Source: G963665185 sp049723905 (GTDB lineage: Bacteria > Desulfobacterota > Desulfovibrionia > Desulfovibrionales > Desulfovibrionaceae). From it: a stretch of DNA of 64,000 bases. The DNA lies in the NCBI RefSeq assembly GCF_049723905.1, contig NZ_JBJKFD010000001.1, forward strand, positions 62,001-126,000, given 5' to 3'. Position numbers and translations under genes: made by a program. The notes below the pieces were generated by a model that was given only the letters and a program-made list of their open reading frames with translations, was not told where the DNA came from and ran no database searches. Of this stretch, positions 8,545-16,510 are shown in pieces; the stretch's first letter is position 1; each line of letters starts with the position of its first letter.

Positions 8545-8859
8545 ATGAGCGCGATTCTGGAACTGACAATTTCTCCCATGGACAAGGGCGGAAGCCTTAC
8601 TCCGTATGTTTCCCGGGCTGTGGGCATCATCAAGAGCTGTGGCCTGCCATATATTTTCGGCCCCATGGGCACGTGTATCGAAGGTGAGTACGATGCCGTA
8701 ATGGGCGTTGCCCGGCAGTGTTTTGAAGCCCTGAAAACAGACTGTGACCGTATTTCCATCACTATGCGGGTGGATTACCGCAAACAAGGGGAAAACCGGC
8801 TGGCGGGCAAAGTGCAATCTGTGGAGGCCGAATTGGCCGAACTTCAGGGCAGGGCGTAA
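8545..8859 (+). CDS. MTH1187/YkoF-like thiamine-binding protein
   Basis: A 104-residue member of the MTH1187 (UPF0045) family, small ferredoxin-like-fold proteins thought to bind thiamine or its precursors. Recognisable features are LELTISPMDKGGSLTPYVSRAVGIIKSCGLPY, PMGTCIEGEYDAVMGVARQCFEAL and the RISITMRVDYRK strand. AGGAGG precedes the ATG. The stop codon overlaps the thiE start by one base (TAATG), so the two are translationally coupled. This supports a role in thiamine salvage or delivery rather than synthesis itself. No TPP riboswitch is visible upstream, unlike thiC at 58 kb. Confidence 0.85.
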   Translation: MSAILELTISPMDKGGSLTPYVSRAVGIIKSCGLPYIFGPMGTCIEGEYDAVMGVARQCFEALKTDCDRISITMRVDYRKQGENRLAGKVQSVEAELAELQGRA

Positions 8860-9515
8860 TGTCCCAGGCCGCCAGAAAAAATTTTGACCTCGCAGTCTAT
8901 CTGGTAACGGATAGGGAACGCTGTTTGGGCCGAGACCTGCGAGACATCGTTTCCCTGGCCGTGGAAGGCGGGTGCACCATGGTGCAGCTGCGTGAAAAGG
9001 ATGCCGATACCGGAGAGTTCGTTGCCCTGGCACGCGACCTGATGACGGTGCTGCGGGATACCCAGGTTCCCCTGATCATCGACGACAGGGTGGATATTGC
9101 CCTGGCCGTGGGAGCTTCGGGAGTTCACGTGGGCCAGAAAGACATGAACGTTTCCGACGTGCGTCGGCTGATGGGGCCGGATGCCATTGTCGGCCTTACG
9201 GTGCACAGCGAGGAGCTGGCCCGAAAGGCTGCCGATTTGGATATCGACTATCTGGGTGCGGGGCCTGTTTTTCCCACAAAAACCAAAAAGAACGCAGCCC
9301 CGGCATTGGGCATGGACGGACTGGCCCGCATCTGCCGGGCCACACATCACAGGCTGGTGGCCATAGGGTCCCTCACGGCGGACAAGGCCGCAGACGCCGT
9401 ACGGGCCGGAGCCGAAGGCGTGGCCGTGGTGTCGGCAATCTGTTCCGCTCCTTCACCCCGGCTGGCGGCAGTGGAAATTGCGGCTGCCGTGCGTCGGGTC
9501 TACAAAGGCGGCTGA
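8859..9515 (+). CDS. thiE: Thiamine-phosphate synthase
   Basis: Joins hydroxymethylpyrimidine pyrophosphate and the thiazole phosphate to give thiamine phosphate in the cytosol. The 218-residue TIM barrel shows the family marks YLVTDR, MVQLREKD (about residues 40-47), PLIIDDRVDIALAVGASGVHVGQ, and the phosphate-binding LGAGPVFPTKTKK, with a C-terminal GVAVVSAI. The start overlaps the stop of the thiamine-binding gene, and a glycosyltransferase gene begins 4 bp after its stop, so the three are probably one transcript. Confidence 0.95.
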   Translation: MSQAARKNFDLAVYLVTDRERCLGRDLRDIVSLAVEGGCTMVQLREKDADTGEFVALARDLMTVLRDTQVPLIIDDRVDIALAVGASGVHVGQKDMNVSDVRRLMGPDAIVGLTVHSEELARKAADLDIDYLGAGPVFPTKTKKNAAPALGMDGLARICRATHHRLVAIGSLTADKAADAVRAGAEGVAVVSAICSAPSPRLAAVEIAAAVRRVYKGG

Positions 9516-9519
9516 AGCA

Positions 9520-11091
9520 ATGCGTTCCCTGGTCATCAACCTTACCCGGTTCGGAGATCTTCTCCAGACCCAGCCCGCCGTATCCGCATTGGCGCAGCAA
9601 GGCGAGACCGCCGTGGTCTGTCTGGCAAATTTTACCCAGGCGGCCGGGCTGCTCTCCGACCTGTCGGGGATATTCAGCATCCCTTCGGGGGAAATTCTCC
9701 GGCTGACTGAAAAAGCCTGGCCCCGTGCCATTGGCGAGTTGTGTAGCTGGGCCGACCAAGTATACCGCGAATTTCATCCCGACGTTGTGGTCAATCTTAC
9801 GCCGTCGCTGCCGGGGCGTCTGCTTTCCCGCTATTGGAGCGGGGCCCCATGCGTGGGCCTGGGCATGGACGAGCTGGGCTACGCTGCCAACTCGACGCCC
9901 TGGGCCGATTTTCTGCAAACCGCCAGCGCCAACCGCGGGTGCAGCCCTTTTAATGTAGCGGATTTGTTCCGCTATGTGGCCGGAGTCGGTCAGGTGCCGC
10001 CCCGGTTCAATTTGCGGCAGCCCGGTGAAGAGGCGCAGAAAGCCGCGTGGGCCTTGCTGGGGGGAAATCCCGGCGAGATCCCGAACACAGGGGGCACCGG
10101 GCAGGGCAAAATTACCTTTGTGGGCCTGCAGCTGGGGGCCAGTGAAGAGCGAAGACGTTGGCCGTTGGAATATTTTGTGGCGCTTGGGGAACGGCTCGCC
10201 CGTGCAGGGGGAGTGCCGGTTCTGCTGGGCGGTCCGGCAGAAGAGGAACTCGGGCAGCGATATGGGCAGCTGGCGCGCCATCATTATATTAATTGTATAG
10301 GCAAAACGTCCCTGCCGGAACTTTCCGCTCTGCTGTCCGCTTTGCGCCTGTTGGTAACCAACGATACAGGCACCATGCATCTGGCCGCCGGGCTTGGCAT
10401 CCCCATTCTGTCCATTTTTCTGTGCACGGCCCAACCTTGGGATACCGGCCCCTATCTGGCGGGCAGCCTTTGCCTGGAACCGGACATGGACTGCCATCCC
10501 TGCGCCTTTGGAGTCGCCTGTCCGCACGACCATGGCTGCCGTCGGGCCATTATACCGGATGCCGTGGCCCGTTTTGCCCTGGCTCGGCTGGAAACAGGGG
10601 AGTGGGGAAACGCTGCCCCCGGACTGCGTGGCTGGAAAAGCAGGGTGGACGAGAATGGCTTCATGGCTCTGGAACCTTTGCCCGGGCAGTCGGTGGGGGA
10701 TCGTGAAGCCTGGATAGCCCTGCAGCGCATCTTTTATCGTCAATTTCTCGACGGTGAGTCCATAGTGCTTCCTTCCCATGCTGTGGAGCAACTCTCTCCA
10801 CAGGTTCGCGATGCCGTTCGGGGCACACTGGAAGAGGCGCAGGCCATGGCGACGCTGCTGGGCAAGCAGGCCCAGGTACTCTCCCAGGCCCCGCGTTCCG
10901 CCCTTAAAACCAAATTTCTCGCCTTTTGGCAGCGGCTCACTTCTCTGCTTTCCGAAAACGGTCACTTCAGTCCCCTGGGGCGGCTCATGCTTTCCCAGGC
11001 GCAGGAAGAGGGCGGTTCGCTGCAGCGCATCATTGCCATTTTGCAGAGCTACGAAGAACTTTTTGCCGGAATCCAGCAGGGGCTTGAATAG
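9520..11091 (+). CDS. Glycosyltransferase family 9 (heptosyltransferase-like) with C-terminal extension
   Basis: A 523-residue ADP-heptose:LPS heptosyltransferase-like protein. The N-terminal Rossmann start is MRSLVINLTRFGDLLQTQPAVSAL and the GT9 donor-site region is LLVTNDTGTMHLAAGLGIPILSIF. A Cys-containing stretch (DMDCHPCAFGVACPHDHGC) follows, as in many Desulfovibrio-type GT9 proteins. Residues from about 365 on form an extra helical domain of some 155 residues rich in Gln, Glu and Leu, not part of GT9. The ATG at 9520 is chosen because the protein then begins directly with the family N-terminus; it lies 4 bp after thiE. Acceptor unknown, probably an outer-membrane glycan. Confidence 0.85.
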   Translation: MRSLVINLTRFGDLLQTQPAVSALAQQGETAVVCLANFTQAAGLLSDLSGIFSIPSGEILRLTEKAWPRAIGELCSWADQVYREFHPDVVVNLTPSLPGRLLSRYWSGAPCVGLGMDELGYAANSTPWADFLQTASANRGCSPFNVADLFRYVAGVGQVPPRFNLRQPGEEAQKAAWALLGGNPGEIPNTGGTGQGKITFVGLQLGASEERRRWPLEYFVALGERLARAGGVPVLLGGPAEEELGQRYGQLARHHYINCIGKTSLPELSALLSALRLLVTNDTGTMHLAAGLGIPILSIFLCTAQPWDTGPYLAGSLCLEPDMDCHPCAFGVACPHDHGCRRAIIPDAVARFALARLETGEWGNAAPGLRGWKSRVDENGFMALEPLPGQSVGDREAWIALQRIFYRQFLDGESIVLPSHAVEQLSPQVRDAVRGTLEEAQAMATLLGKQAQVLSQAPRSALKTKFLAFWQRLTSLLSENGHFSPLGRLMLSQAQEEGGSLQRIIAILQSYEELFAGIQQGLE

Positions 11092-11306
11092 TTTTTTCAA
11101 GAGGGAAGTTTTTTTTCATTTTTTTCCCGTTTCCGTCTTTATTCCTCTCTTTGATGCCGAAAACCACGCCTTTCAACTCTTCTCCATTCTTTTCGAGTCC
11201 CCTGGGCGGTGTTGGTGACGACTCTGCTTGGCATGTTTGGCACGATTGTTGATATACACACCGCAGAGACAACCATGCGTGCAATATTTGCAGGAGGAGA
11301 GTCAAG

Positions 11307-11906
11307 ATGATCACAGTGGACGGAAGGCAGATGGATCTGCATATCGAAAACTTCGAGAACCTCGAACAGCTGCTGGTTAAAGTTGTCGAGGGAGATGCTT
11401 TGCAGGATCGCGTTGTTACGGACGTGTACGTAAACAACGAGGCGTTTTCCGAAATTTACCCGCACCAGGCCGAGGACATCGAGTCCAATGCCATTGAATC
11501 CGTGGAAATCAAGACCATGGATTCCAAGGAAATGGCCGTCAACATCACCCGCGAACTCTACAAAGTCATTCGCATTATGGAAAACGGGGCCAAAGAAGTG
11601 GCCGAACTTTTCCGCAAGGCCGATGACAGCGAAGGGCTGGACCTGTTCCAGGACCTGCTGGACGTGACCCGGGATTTTTTCGGCATGGTCGGTGTGCTGC
11701 GCTCCGAATTCAGTTTGGACGAACATGAAATACTCAACAACGCAGTTGAAGAGTTGTCCAATCTGTTTTCCGAGATGGTTGAAGTTACCGAGAACGAGGA
11801 CTGGATTCTTTTGTCCGACCTGCTCGAATACGAGTACATCCCGGCCGTTGTTCGTTGGAAAAACGTGGTGGCCAAGCTGCGTGAAGACCTGCGCGACGCC
11901 AACTAG
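11307..11906 (+). CDS. Conserved-looking helical protein of unknown function
   Basis: 199 residues, no family recognised with certainty. Residues 1-75 look like a small alpha/beta domain (ITVDGRQMDLHIENFENLEQLLVKVVEG, then VTDVYVNNEAF). The rest is all-helical, acidic, and seems to hold two similar helical hairpins (RELYKVIRIMENGAKEVAELFRKADDSEGLDLFQDLL and VEELSNLFSEMVEVTENEDWILLSDLLEYEYIPAV). A good AGGAGG site precedes the ATG. It lies 58 bp upstream of a FliT-like gene, so a flagellar or secretion-chaperone role is conceivable but not shown. Confidence 0.75.
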   Translation: MITVDGRQMDLHIENFENLEQLLVKVVEGDALQDRVVTDVYVNNEAFSEIYPHQAEDIESNAIESVEIKTMDSKEMAVNITRELYKVIRIMENGAKEVAELFRKADDSEGLDLFQDLLDVTRDFFGMVGVLRSEFSLDEHEILNNAVEELSNLFSEMVEVTENEDWILLSDLLEYEYIPAVVRWKNVVAKLREDLRDAN

Positions 11907-11964
11907 CCCGTAGGTTTTATGTCCGGAGAAATCCGGCGCGCCCGAAGCCCTAAAGGAGGCTACA

Positions 11965-12318
11965 ATGCCCACCAAGTTGGATTTGTTGGACAAGGCCTTG
12001 GATATGAGTGAGGTCGAACTGGAGTATCTTGTTGACGGCGACGTCGACAAGGCCGAACAGGCCGCAACGGAACGCGGTGACCTGATTCGTCGTATCCTGT
12101 CCATGAGCGATGACATGTCTCAGGATCAGCTTTTGGACAAATTGACCCAGTTGAGGAACATGCAGTCGCGGCTTACCGCCGAAGCCCGCAAACTGCACGA
12201 CCAGCTGCGCATTGATCTTACCCGGGCCAAGCAGGAATCGAAAAGGCATTCCAGCTACGGCAAGAGAACCGCCAAAAGCTCCATGAGCGGCATAGGGTTC
12301 TCCGGGTGGCGCGCCTGA
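11965..12318 (+). CDS. Small helical protein, FliT/FlgN-like
   Basis: 117 residues, highly charged and helical. The pattern LLDKALDMSEVELEYLVDGDVDKAEQAATERGDLIRRIL resembles the first two helices of FliT/FlgN flagellar export chaperones, which end in short basic tails as here (RAKQESKRHSSYGKRTAKS). AAAGGAGGC precedes the ATG. It is cotranscribed with the helical gene upstream and ends 48 bp before a terminator. The resemblance is by eye only; a generic coiled-coil protein is the alternative. Confidence 0.65.
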   Translation: MPTKLDLLDKALDMSEVELEYLVDGDVDKAEQAATERGDLIRRILSMSDDMSQDQLLDKLTQLRNMQSRLTAEARKLHDQLRIDLTRAKQESKRHSSYGKRTAKSSMSGIGFSGWRA

Positions 12319-12365
12319 AATTTCGGTTATCCCAAAAAAAGCACGCAGATTTATACAAATGAACG

Positions 12366-12404
12366 ACTCCGTGGATCGGCAACAGCCGGTTCACGGAGTT
12401 TTTT
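12366..12404 (+). terminator. Rho-independent terminator
   Basis: ACTCCGTG (12366-12373) pairs with CACGGAGT (12392-12399); an inner CGGC/GCCG pair strengthens the hairpin and five to six T follow. The remaining stretch to 12650 has no recognisable gene and presumably holds the promoter of the next gene. Confidence 0.85.
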
Positions 12405-12650
12405 GTGCAATGTCGGTTCTTTGACGAACAGAGCAGCCGGTGGCGCATTCGATATTTCCATACGTTTCAGCGGCAAGCCTTGCATTGCCGATACAGGCAG
12501 GCTAATAGGTTGCTGGTAGCGGCACGTTCGCACAAGGCCATGACTTGCCGAAAAGCCACCATCCCTCTGATTTTTATTGGGAAGGCAGCTTTTTCATAAT
12601 TTCACGGCCTGAATTATTTTGAAAACAAACCAAAGACGGAGCCAATTTTT

Positions 12651-13205
12651 ATGCGTCAAAAACTTACGGTCCTGTTTGCGATTGCTCTTCTGGTCCTGGC
12701 TGTGGGCTGCAACGAGCAGTCGGCCTCTTCATCTCCCCGCGTTGCGGTTGTGGATGCCAACAAGGTGATGCAGGAATGCGCACCGGGCAAACAGGCCATC
12801 GGCCACCTGGAAGAAATCAGCAACAAGGTTCGCAAAGACATTGAGCCTCTCCAGGAAGCCATCAAGAAAGATCAGAGCGATCAGGAGTCCATGAAGAAGT
12901 TCCAGGAAACCCTGGGCAAGGCTCAAAAGCTTCTGACTTCCGAACAGGATCGTCTGTTCGGTCAGCTGAACAAGGCCTTTACCGAACGCCTGGAAGCTTA
13001 CCGCAAGGCCAACAACTTCAGTGTTGTCCTGCTCAAGAGCCAGGTCCTGGCGTATGACGGCGCAGCCGACATCACCAACGCCATGGTCAAGGAAATGGAC
13101 GGGGTGAAGCTTTCCCTGGAAACCCCCAAGACCGAAGAAAAGGCTGAGCCTGCGGCAGCTGCCGAAGAGTCTGCAGAAGGTTCTGCCGACAAGAAGGCCG
13201 AATAG
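12651..13205 (+). CDS. OmpH/Skp-like lipoprotein
   Basis: A 184-residue exported lipoprotein: signal peptide MRQKLTVLFAIALLVLAVGC with the lipobox ending at Cys20. The mature part begins with the short strand RVAVVDANKVMQEC, followed by a long coiled-coil hairpin (HLEEISNKVRKDIEPLQEAIKKDQ) and a returning strand NNFSVVLLKSQVLAYDGAADIT, which is the Skp/OmpH layout of periplasmic chaperones for outer-membrane proteins. The tail is Glu/Ala/Lys-rich. Unlike classical Skp it would be membrane-anchored. The gene stands alone between two terminator-like hairpins. Confidence 0.85.
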   Translation: MRQKLTVLFAIALLVLAVGCNEQSASSSPRVAVVDANKVMQECAPGKQAIGHLEEISNKVRKDIEPLQEAIKKDQSDQESMKKFQETLGKAQKLLTSEQDRLFGQLNKAFTERLEAYRKANNFSVVLLKSQVLAYDGAADITNAMVKEMDGVKLSLETPKTEEKAEPAAAAEESAEGSADKKAE

Positions 13206-13261
13206 CCTTACATCGTTTCGCACAACGGGGAGAGAACCTTCCCGAATAATGTGGCACGTAA

Positions 13262-13289
13262 TCCGGCAGATCCGAAAGGGTCTGCCGGA
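13262..13289 (+). terminator. Strong hairpin with GAAA tetraloop, likely terminator
   Basis: A 12-bp stem (13262-13273 with 13278-13289, one G-U pair) is capped by GAAA. The following sequence is only moderately T-rich (ATCTTGATTAT), so termination may be partial. Confidence 0.6.
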
Positions 13290-13333
13290 ATCTTGATTAT
13301 AAAAGCAACTTGCCGAGATTTCAGGAGCTTTTC

Positions 13334-13546
13334 ATGGCCAAAGATATGGATTTCTACAAGCAGTACGTTTTGGACTGTTTTACCCGCCAGGAAACCAACA
13401 GTCTGCTGATCATGAGCATTGTGGCCACCGCTGGCGACGACCTGGAAATCGAAGACCTGCCTCATATTGTTCCGGCCGTTCGTGCGCTGGAAAAGGAAGG
13501 CAAGCTGCGGCCGGAAGATGCCCGCGGGTATCTGCGACTGCGCTAA
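13334..13546 (+). CDS. Small conserved-looking protein, 70 aa
   Basis: MAKDMDFYKQYVLDCFTRQETNSLLIMSIVATAGDDLEIEDLPHIVPAVRALEKEGKLRPEDARGYLRLR reads as a compact, well-composed acidic helical protein, here paraphrased only by its features: an N-terminal amphipathic helix, a GDDLEIED acidic turn and a basic C-terminal helix. AGGAG lies eight bases before the ATG at 13334; a longer frame from 13310 has no such site. No family recognised. It stands 54 bp upstream of an RNase H-like nuclease gene in the same direction. Confidence 0.65.
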   Translation: MAKDMDFYKQYVLDCFTRQETNSLLIMSIVATAGDDLEIEDLPHIVPAVRALEKEGKLRPEDARGYLRLR

Positions 13547-13600
13547 CGGCTCGGTATCTTTGTAGTCTTCACATTCCCACCATAGTACTACCGTGTAATC

Positions 13601-14443
13601 ATGCTTGAACATACCTTTATTCATTTGCCCGGAGTGGGCGAAAAGACCGAGTCCCGCCTGTGGGAACGCGGTTTTTTGCATTGGGACGACGTTATCGGGC
13701 AGGAAGATCCTCCGTTTTCCCGCGCCAAAAAAGGGTTGGCCCTGAGTGCGTTGGAAGAATCCCGCAAGCGTCTGGCGCAACGGGATTGCGATTATTTCGC
13801 ACAACGTCTGCCTGCCGGAGAGCACTGGCGGCTGTTTCCCGATTTCGGCGACAAGGTGGGCTACCTGGATATCGAAACCACAGGGCTGGGCAATGGCTCC
13901 GGCGACCACATCACCACCATAGCCCTGTACGATGGGCAGACGGTCCGCACCTATGTGCATGGTCGCAATCTGGAAGACTTCGAGGACGACATCCGGGAAT
14001 GCTCCCTGCTGGTGACATTCAACGGCAAATGTTTCGACATCCCGTTCATCGAGCGCCAGATGCGCATCAAACTTCCCGTGGCGCACATCGACCTGCGCTT
14101 TGTGCTCAAGGCACTGGGCATGAAGGGTGGGCTGAAAAGTTGCGAAAAACAGTTCGGCCTGGACCGCGATGAACTGGACGGGGTAGACGGATATTTTGCG
14201 GTTTTGCTGTGGCAGGAATTCGAAAACACGGGCAATGAAAACGTTTTGGAGACCCTGCTGGCATACAATGCCGCCGACGTCATAGGGCTGGAAGTACTGT
14301 TGCATCACGCCCTGGCAGCCAAATTTCGGGATACACCGTTCGGGCCCGACTATCCCGTGTCCATTCCCGAGCCTGTCGCCAATCCGCATACTCCCGATGT
14401 TGAGTTGGTTCGGCAGATGAAGCTGTTGCATTACGGATTATAG
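13601..14443 (+). CDS. YprB-type RNase H-like (DEDD) exonuclease
   Basis: A 280-residue protein with an N-terminal helix-hairpin-helix-like segment (LPGVGEKTESRLWERG, residues 9-24) and a DEDD exonuclease fold from about residue 85. The acidic motifs are visible: YLDIETTGLG (motif I), LLVTFNGKCFDIPFIE (motif II) and YNAADVIGLEVLL (motif III). It matches the YprB family, in which this fold is present but the substrate is not firmly known; a nucleic-acid 3'-5' exonuclease role is inferred. The HhH suggests structured or branched DNA. It is probably monocistronic or cotranscribed with the 70-aa gene upstream. Confidence 0.85.
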   Translation: MLEHTFIHLPGVGEKTESRLWERGFLHWDDVIGQEDPPFSRAKKGLALSALEESRKRLAQRDCDYFAQRLPAGEHWRLFPDFGDKVGYLDIETTGLGNGSGDHITTIALYDGQTVRTYVHGRNLEDFEDDIRECSLLVTFNGKCFDIPFIERQMRIKLPVAHIDLRFVLKALGMKGGLKSCEKQFGLDRDELDGVDGYFAVLLWQEFENTGNENVLETLLAYNAADVIGLEVLLHHALAAKFRDTPFGPDYPVSIPEPVANPHTPDVELVRQMKLLHYGL

Positions 14444-14478
14444 AAAAAATTTTTCAATAATCGCCCCAGCGGGCAGTC

Positions 14479-14508
14479 AAAGCGCGGATGCTACGGTCTC
14501 CGCGCTTT
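14479..14508 (+). terminator. Hairpin downstream of the nuclease gene
   Basis: AAAGCGCGGA (14479-14488) pairs exactly with TCCGCGCTTT (14499-14508). The T tract is only three long, so it is a weak or Rho-assisted terminator. Confidence 0.55.
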
Positions 14509-14575
14509 GTGCGTTTACGAAGGGGACGTTTTTGTGGAGGGAAGCCACTTGCCAGCCATAGGACTTTACCTTAAC

Positions 14576-14591
14576 TGTTGACGCGTCAACA
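14576..14591. promoter_or_regulatory. 16-bp perfect palindrome, probable MarR operator
   Basis: TGTTGACGCGTCAACA is a perfect palindrome 34 bp upstream of the marR start codon, overlapping where the promoter should be. MarR dimers bind such dyads to repress their own operon; the regulator encoded next to it is the obvious candidate. Confidence 0.7.
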
Positions 14592-14625
14592 ATACTCTGC
14601 TGGAGCAGGTTTGCAGGAATTTCAA

Positions 14626-15108
14626 ATGACAGAAAAAGACAAGGAATTGCAGCTACATAAAAACCGGCCTGTTTCCTTCGGATACAGGGTTGCTGTTTTG
14701 GCTCGGCTGCAGGCCCAGATTATGACCCCGCGTGTCGAAGCATTGGGCCTTTCGTATTGCGGGGTGCCCATCATGGCGGAACTGTATTTTCTTGAACGCG
14801 AGGTTACGCAGGACGAATTGGTTACCAGGTTGCTGTTGGACAAGGCGGCTGTTGCCCGCACCCTTGGCGATCTGGAAAAGAGAGGGCTGGTCCGGCGGAG
14901 GGTAAATCCGGACAACAGACGCCAGAAGCTTGTTGCCCCTTCCGAGGAAGGGTGGAAATTGCACGAACAGCTTTGCAGCGAGCTGCGGAGCATGTCGAGT
15001 GTTTTGGCTGACGGCTTTACTGATGATGAAAGGGAGCTGGCCCTGCAGCTTCTGGATAGGATGATAATTAACGGTATGAGGTACAAGAATGCAATGCAAG
15101 ACGTGTGA
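14626..15108 (+). CDS. MarR-family regulator
   Basis: A 160-residue MarR winged-helix repressor. The DNA-binding part is VTQDELVTRLLLDKAAVARTLGDLEKRGLVRRRVNPDNRRQKLVAPSEEG, the wing ending in the DxRxxxL pattern typical of the family (DNRRQKL). The ATG at 14626 has AGGAA upstream; the longer frame from 14578 would start inside the palindromic operator. Its end overlaps the start of the MFS efflux gene by 20 bp, so the two form an operon and the regulator very likely senses a compound exported by that pump. Confidence 0.9.
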   Translation: MTEKDKELQLHKNRPVSFGYRVAVLARLQAQIMTPRVEALGLSYCGVPIMAELYFLEREVTQDELVTRLLLDKAAVARTLGDLEKRGLVRRRVNPDNRRQKLVAPSEEGWKLHEQLCSELRSMSSVLADGFTDDERELALQLLDRMIINGMRYKNAMQDV

Positions 15109-16510
15109 GGCGCAGACGGAAGCCATTTCCGAATGGAAGGTTTTGTTCATCGTCTGCGTGGCCCAGTTTTTGGGGCCGCTCATGGGGTCTTCGGTAGGCA
15201 TAGCACTGCCTTCCATCGGCTACCATTTCTCGGCCAGCGCGGCCATGCTCAGCCGCGTGGAGTCGGACTATATATTGGCTTTTTCCATTATTTTGCTTCC
15301 GGCAGGGCGTTTCGGCGACATCTACGGGCGCAAAAAGGTTTTCACCGCCGGGCTCATACTTTTTACCTTGGCCACGGCCGTGCTTCCCTTTGCCTGGAAC
15401 ATTGGGGCGTTTGTCCTCATCCGGCTTTTCCAGGGATGCGGAGCGGCCATGATTACCAGCACCAGTGTCGCCATCCTTATGATGGTCTTTCCTCCGTCCG
15501 TGCGCGGGCGTGCCATGGGCATCATTACGGCGTCGGTCTATACCGGTATATCCGTCGGGCCAGTCGTGGGGGGAGCCGTTGTTACCCATTTGGGCTGGCA
15601 ATGGGTTTTCTATATGGTCCTGCCGCTCTGTCTCATTGCCGTTTTGCTCACCTTCTCCCAACTGCGCGGGGAATGGTTCGGCGATAAGGGCGGAACCTTC
15701 GACTGGCTGGGAACTGTGTTTTTCATGGGGTCCATCAGCGCGTTGGTCTATGGCGTCATGGAGGCCGAAGGGATTTGGGGCACGGCTTTGGTTGTGGCGG
15801 GGCTGGCTGGCCTCTGTTTTTTCCTGTGGCTGCAGAGCCATTCCAAGTCGCCGCTTCTGGATGTCTCCCTGCTGCTGCGAAACAAGGTCTTTGCCTTCAG
15901 CAACCTGGCTACGCTCATCAACTACGCTTCATCGTTCGGCGTCGTCTTTCTGTTGAGTTTGTATCTGCAATACGTGCGCGGCTGCACGCCCCAGGAAGCC
16001 GGACTTCTTCTGGTGGTGCAGCCCATTGTCCAGGCGGTGCTTTCGCCCCTGGCAGGCCGGATGAGCGATAAAATATCACCGGCCCTGTTGGCGACCTCTG
16101 GAATGGCCCTGTGTACTGTTGGTCTGGCCTGGACGGCTTTTCTTACGGTTGAAACGCCCCTGTACATCATCGGCGCCATTCTGGTGGTGTTCGGCTTTGG
16201 TTTCGGCATTTTCGCCTCGCCCAACATGAACACCATCATGAGCAGCGTGGCCGCGCGACACTATGGCGTTGCCTCCGGGCTTGTCGCCACCATGCGCACG
16301 CAGGGCATGCTGGTCTGCATGACCACCATCACCTTTGTGTTCACCATTTATCTGGGCGACGCCACGGTTTCCCAGGAGAACATTCCCGGTTTTATGAGCA
16401 GCTTGGAAACGCTTTTCATTCTGTTCAGCGGACTGAGCGTGCTGGGCGTGTTCATGTCCATGGTCCGGACCAGCGGAAAGCGCGAACCACTCAGCCCCAC
16501 AGCGAAATAA
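15089..16510 (+). CDS. MFS drug/proton antiporter, DHA2 (EmrB/QacA) type
   Basis: A 473-residue inner-membrane transporter with about 14 hydrophobic segments. Motif A between helices 2 and 3 is GRFGDIYGRKKVF, and the antiporter motif C is MGIITASVYTGISVGPVVGGAVV. It would export a toxic compound in exchange for protons. The start ATG (15089) lies inside the end of marR, so translation is coupled. The 3' end overlaps the convergent EamA gene by 20 bp. Substrate unknown. Confidence 0.9.
   Translation: MQCKTCEAQTEAISEWKVLFIVCVAQFLGPLMGSSVGIALPSIGYHFSASAAMLSRVESDYILAFSIILLPAGRFGDIYGRKKVFTAGLILFTLATAVLPFAWNIGAFVLIRLFQGCGAAMITSTSVAILMMVFPPSVRGRAMGIITASVYTGISVGPVVGGAVVTHLGWQWVFYMVLPLCLIAVLLTFSQLRGEWFGDKGGTFDWLGTVFFMGSISALVYGVMEAEGIWGTALVVAGLAGLCFFLWLQSHSKSPLLDVSLLLRNKVFAFSNLATLINYASSFGVVFLLSLYLQYVRGCTPQEAGLLLVVQPIVQAVLSPLAGRMSDKISPALLATSGMALCTVGLAWTAFLTVETPLYIIGAILVVFGFGFGIFASPNMNTIMSSVAARHYGVASGLVATMRTQGMLVCMTTITFVFTIYLGDATVSQENIPGFMSSLETLFILFSGLSVLGVFMSMVRTSGKREPLSPTAK

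Noticed and set aside
9373..11100. 575-codon open frame on the minus strand
   Set aside because: It lies opposite thiE and the GT9 gene, which have clear family motifs, start sites and coupling. The minus frame has no recognisable motif and arises from the GC-rich codon pattern.
12405..12599. 64-codon frame after the terminator
   Set aside because: No ribosome site; composition rich in Arg, Cys and His as expected for non-coding sequence.
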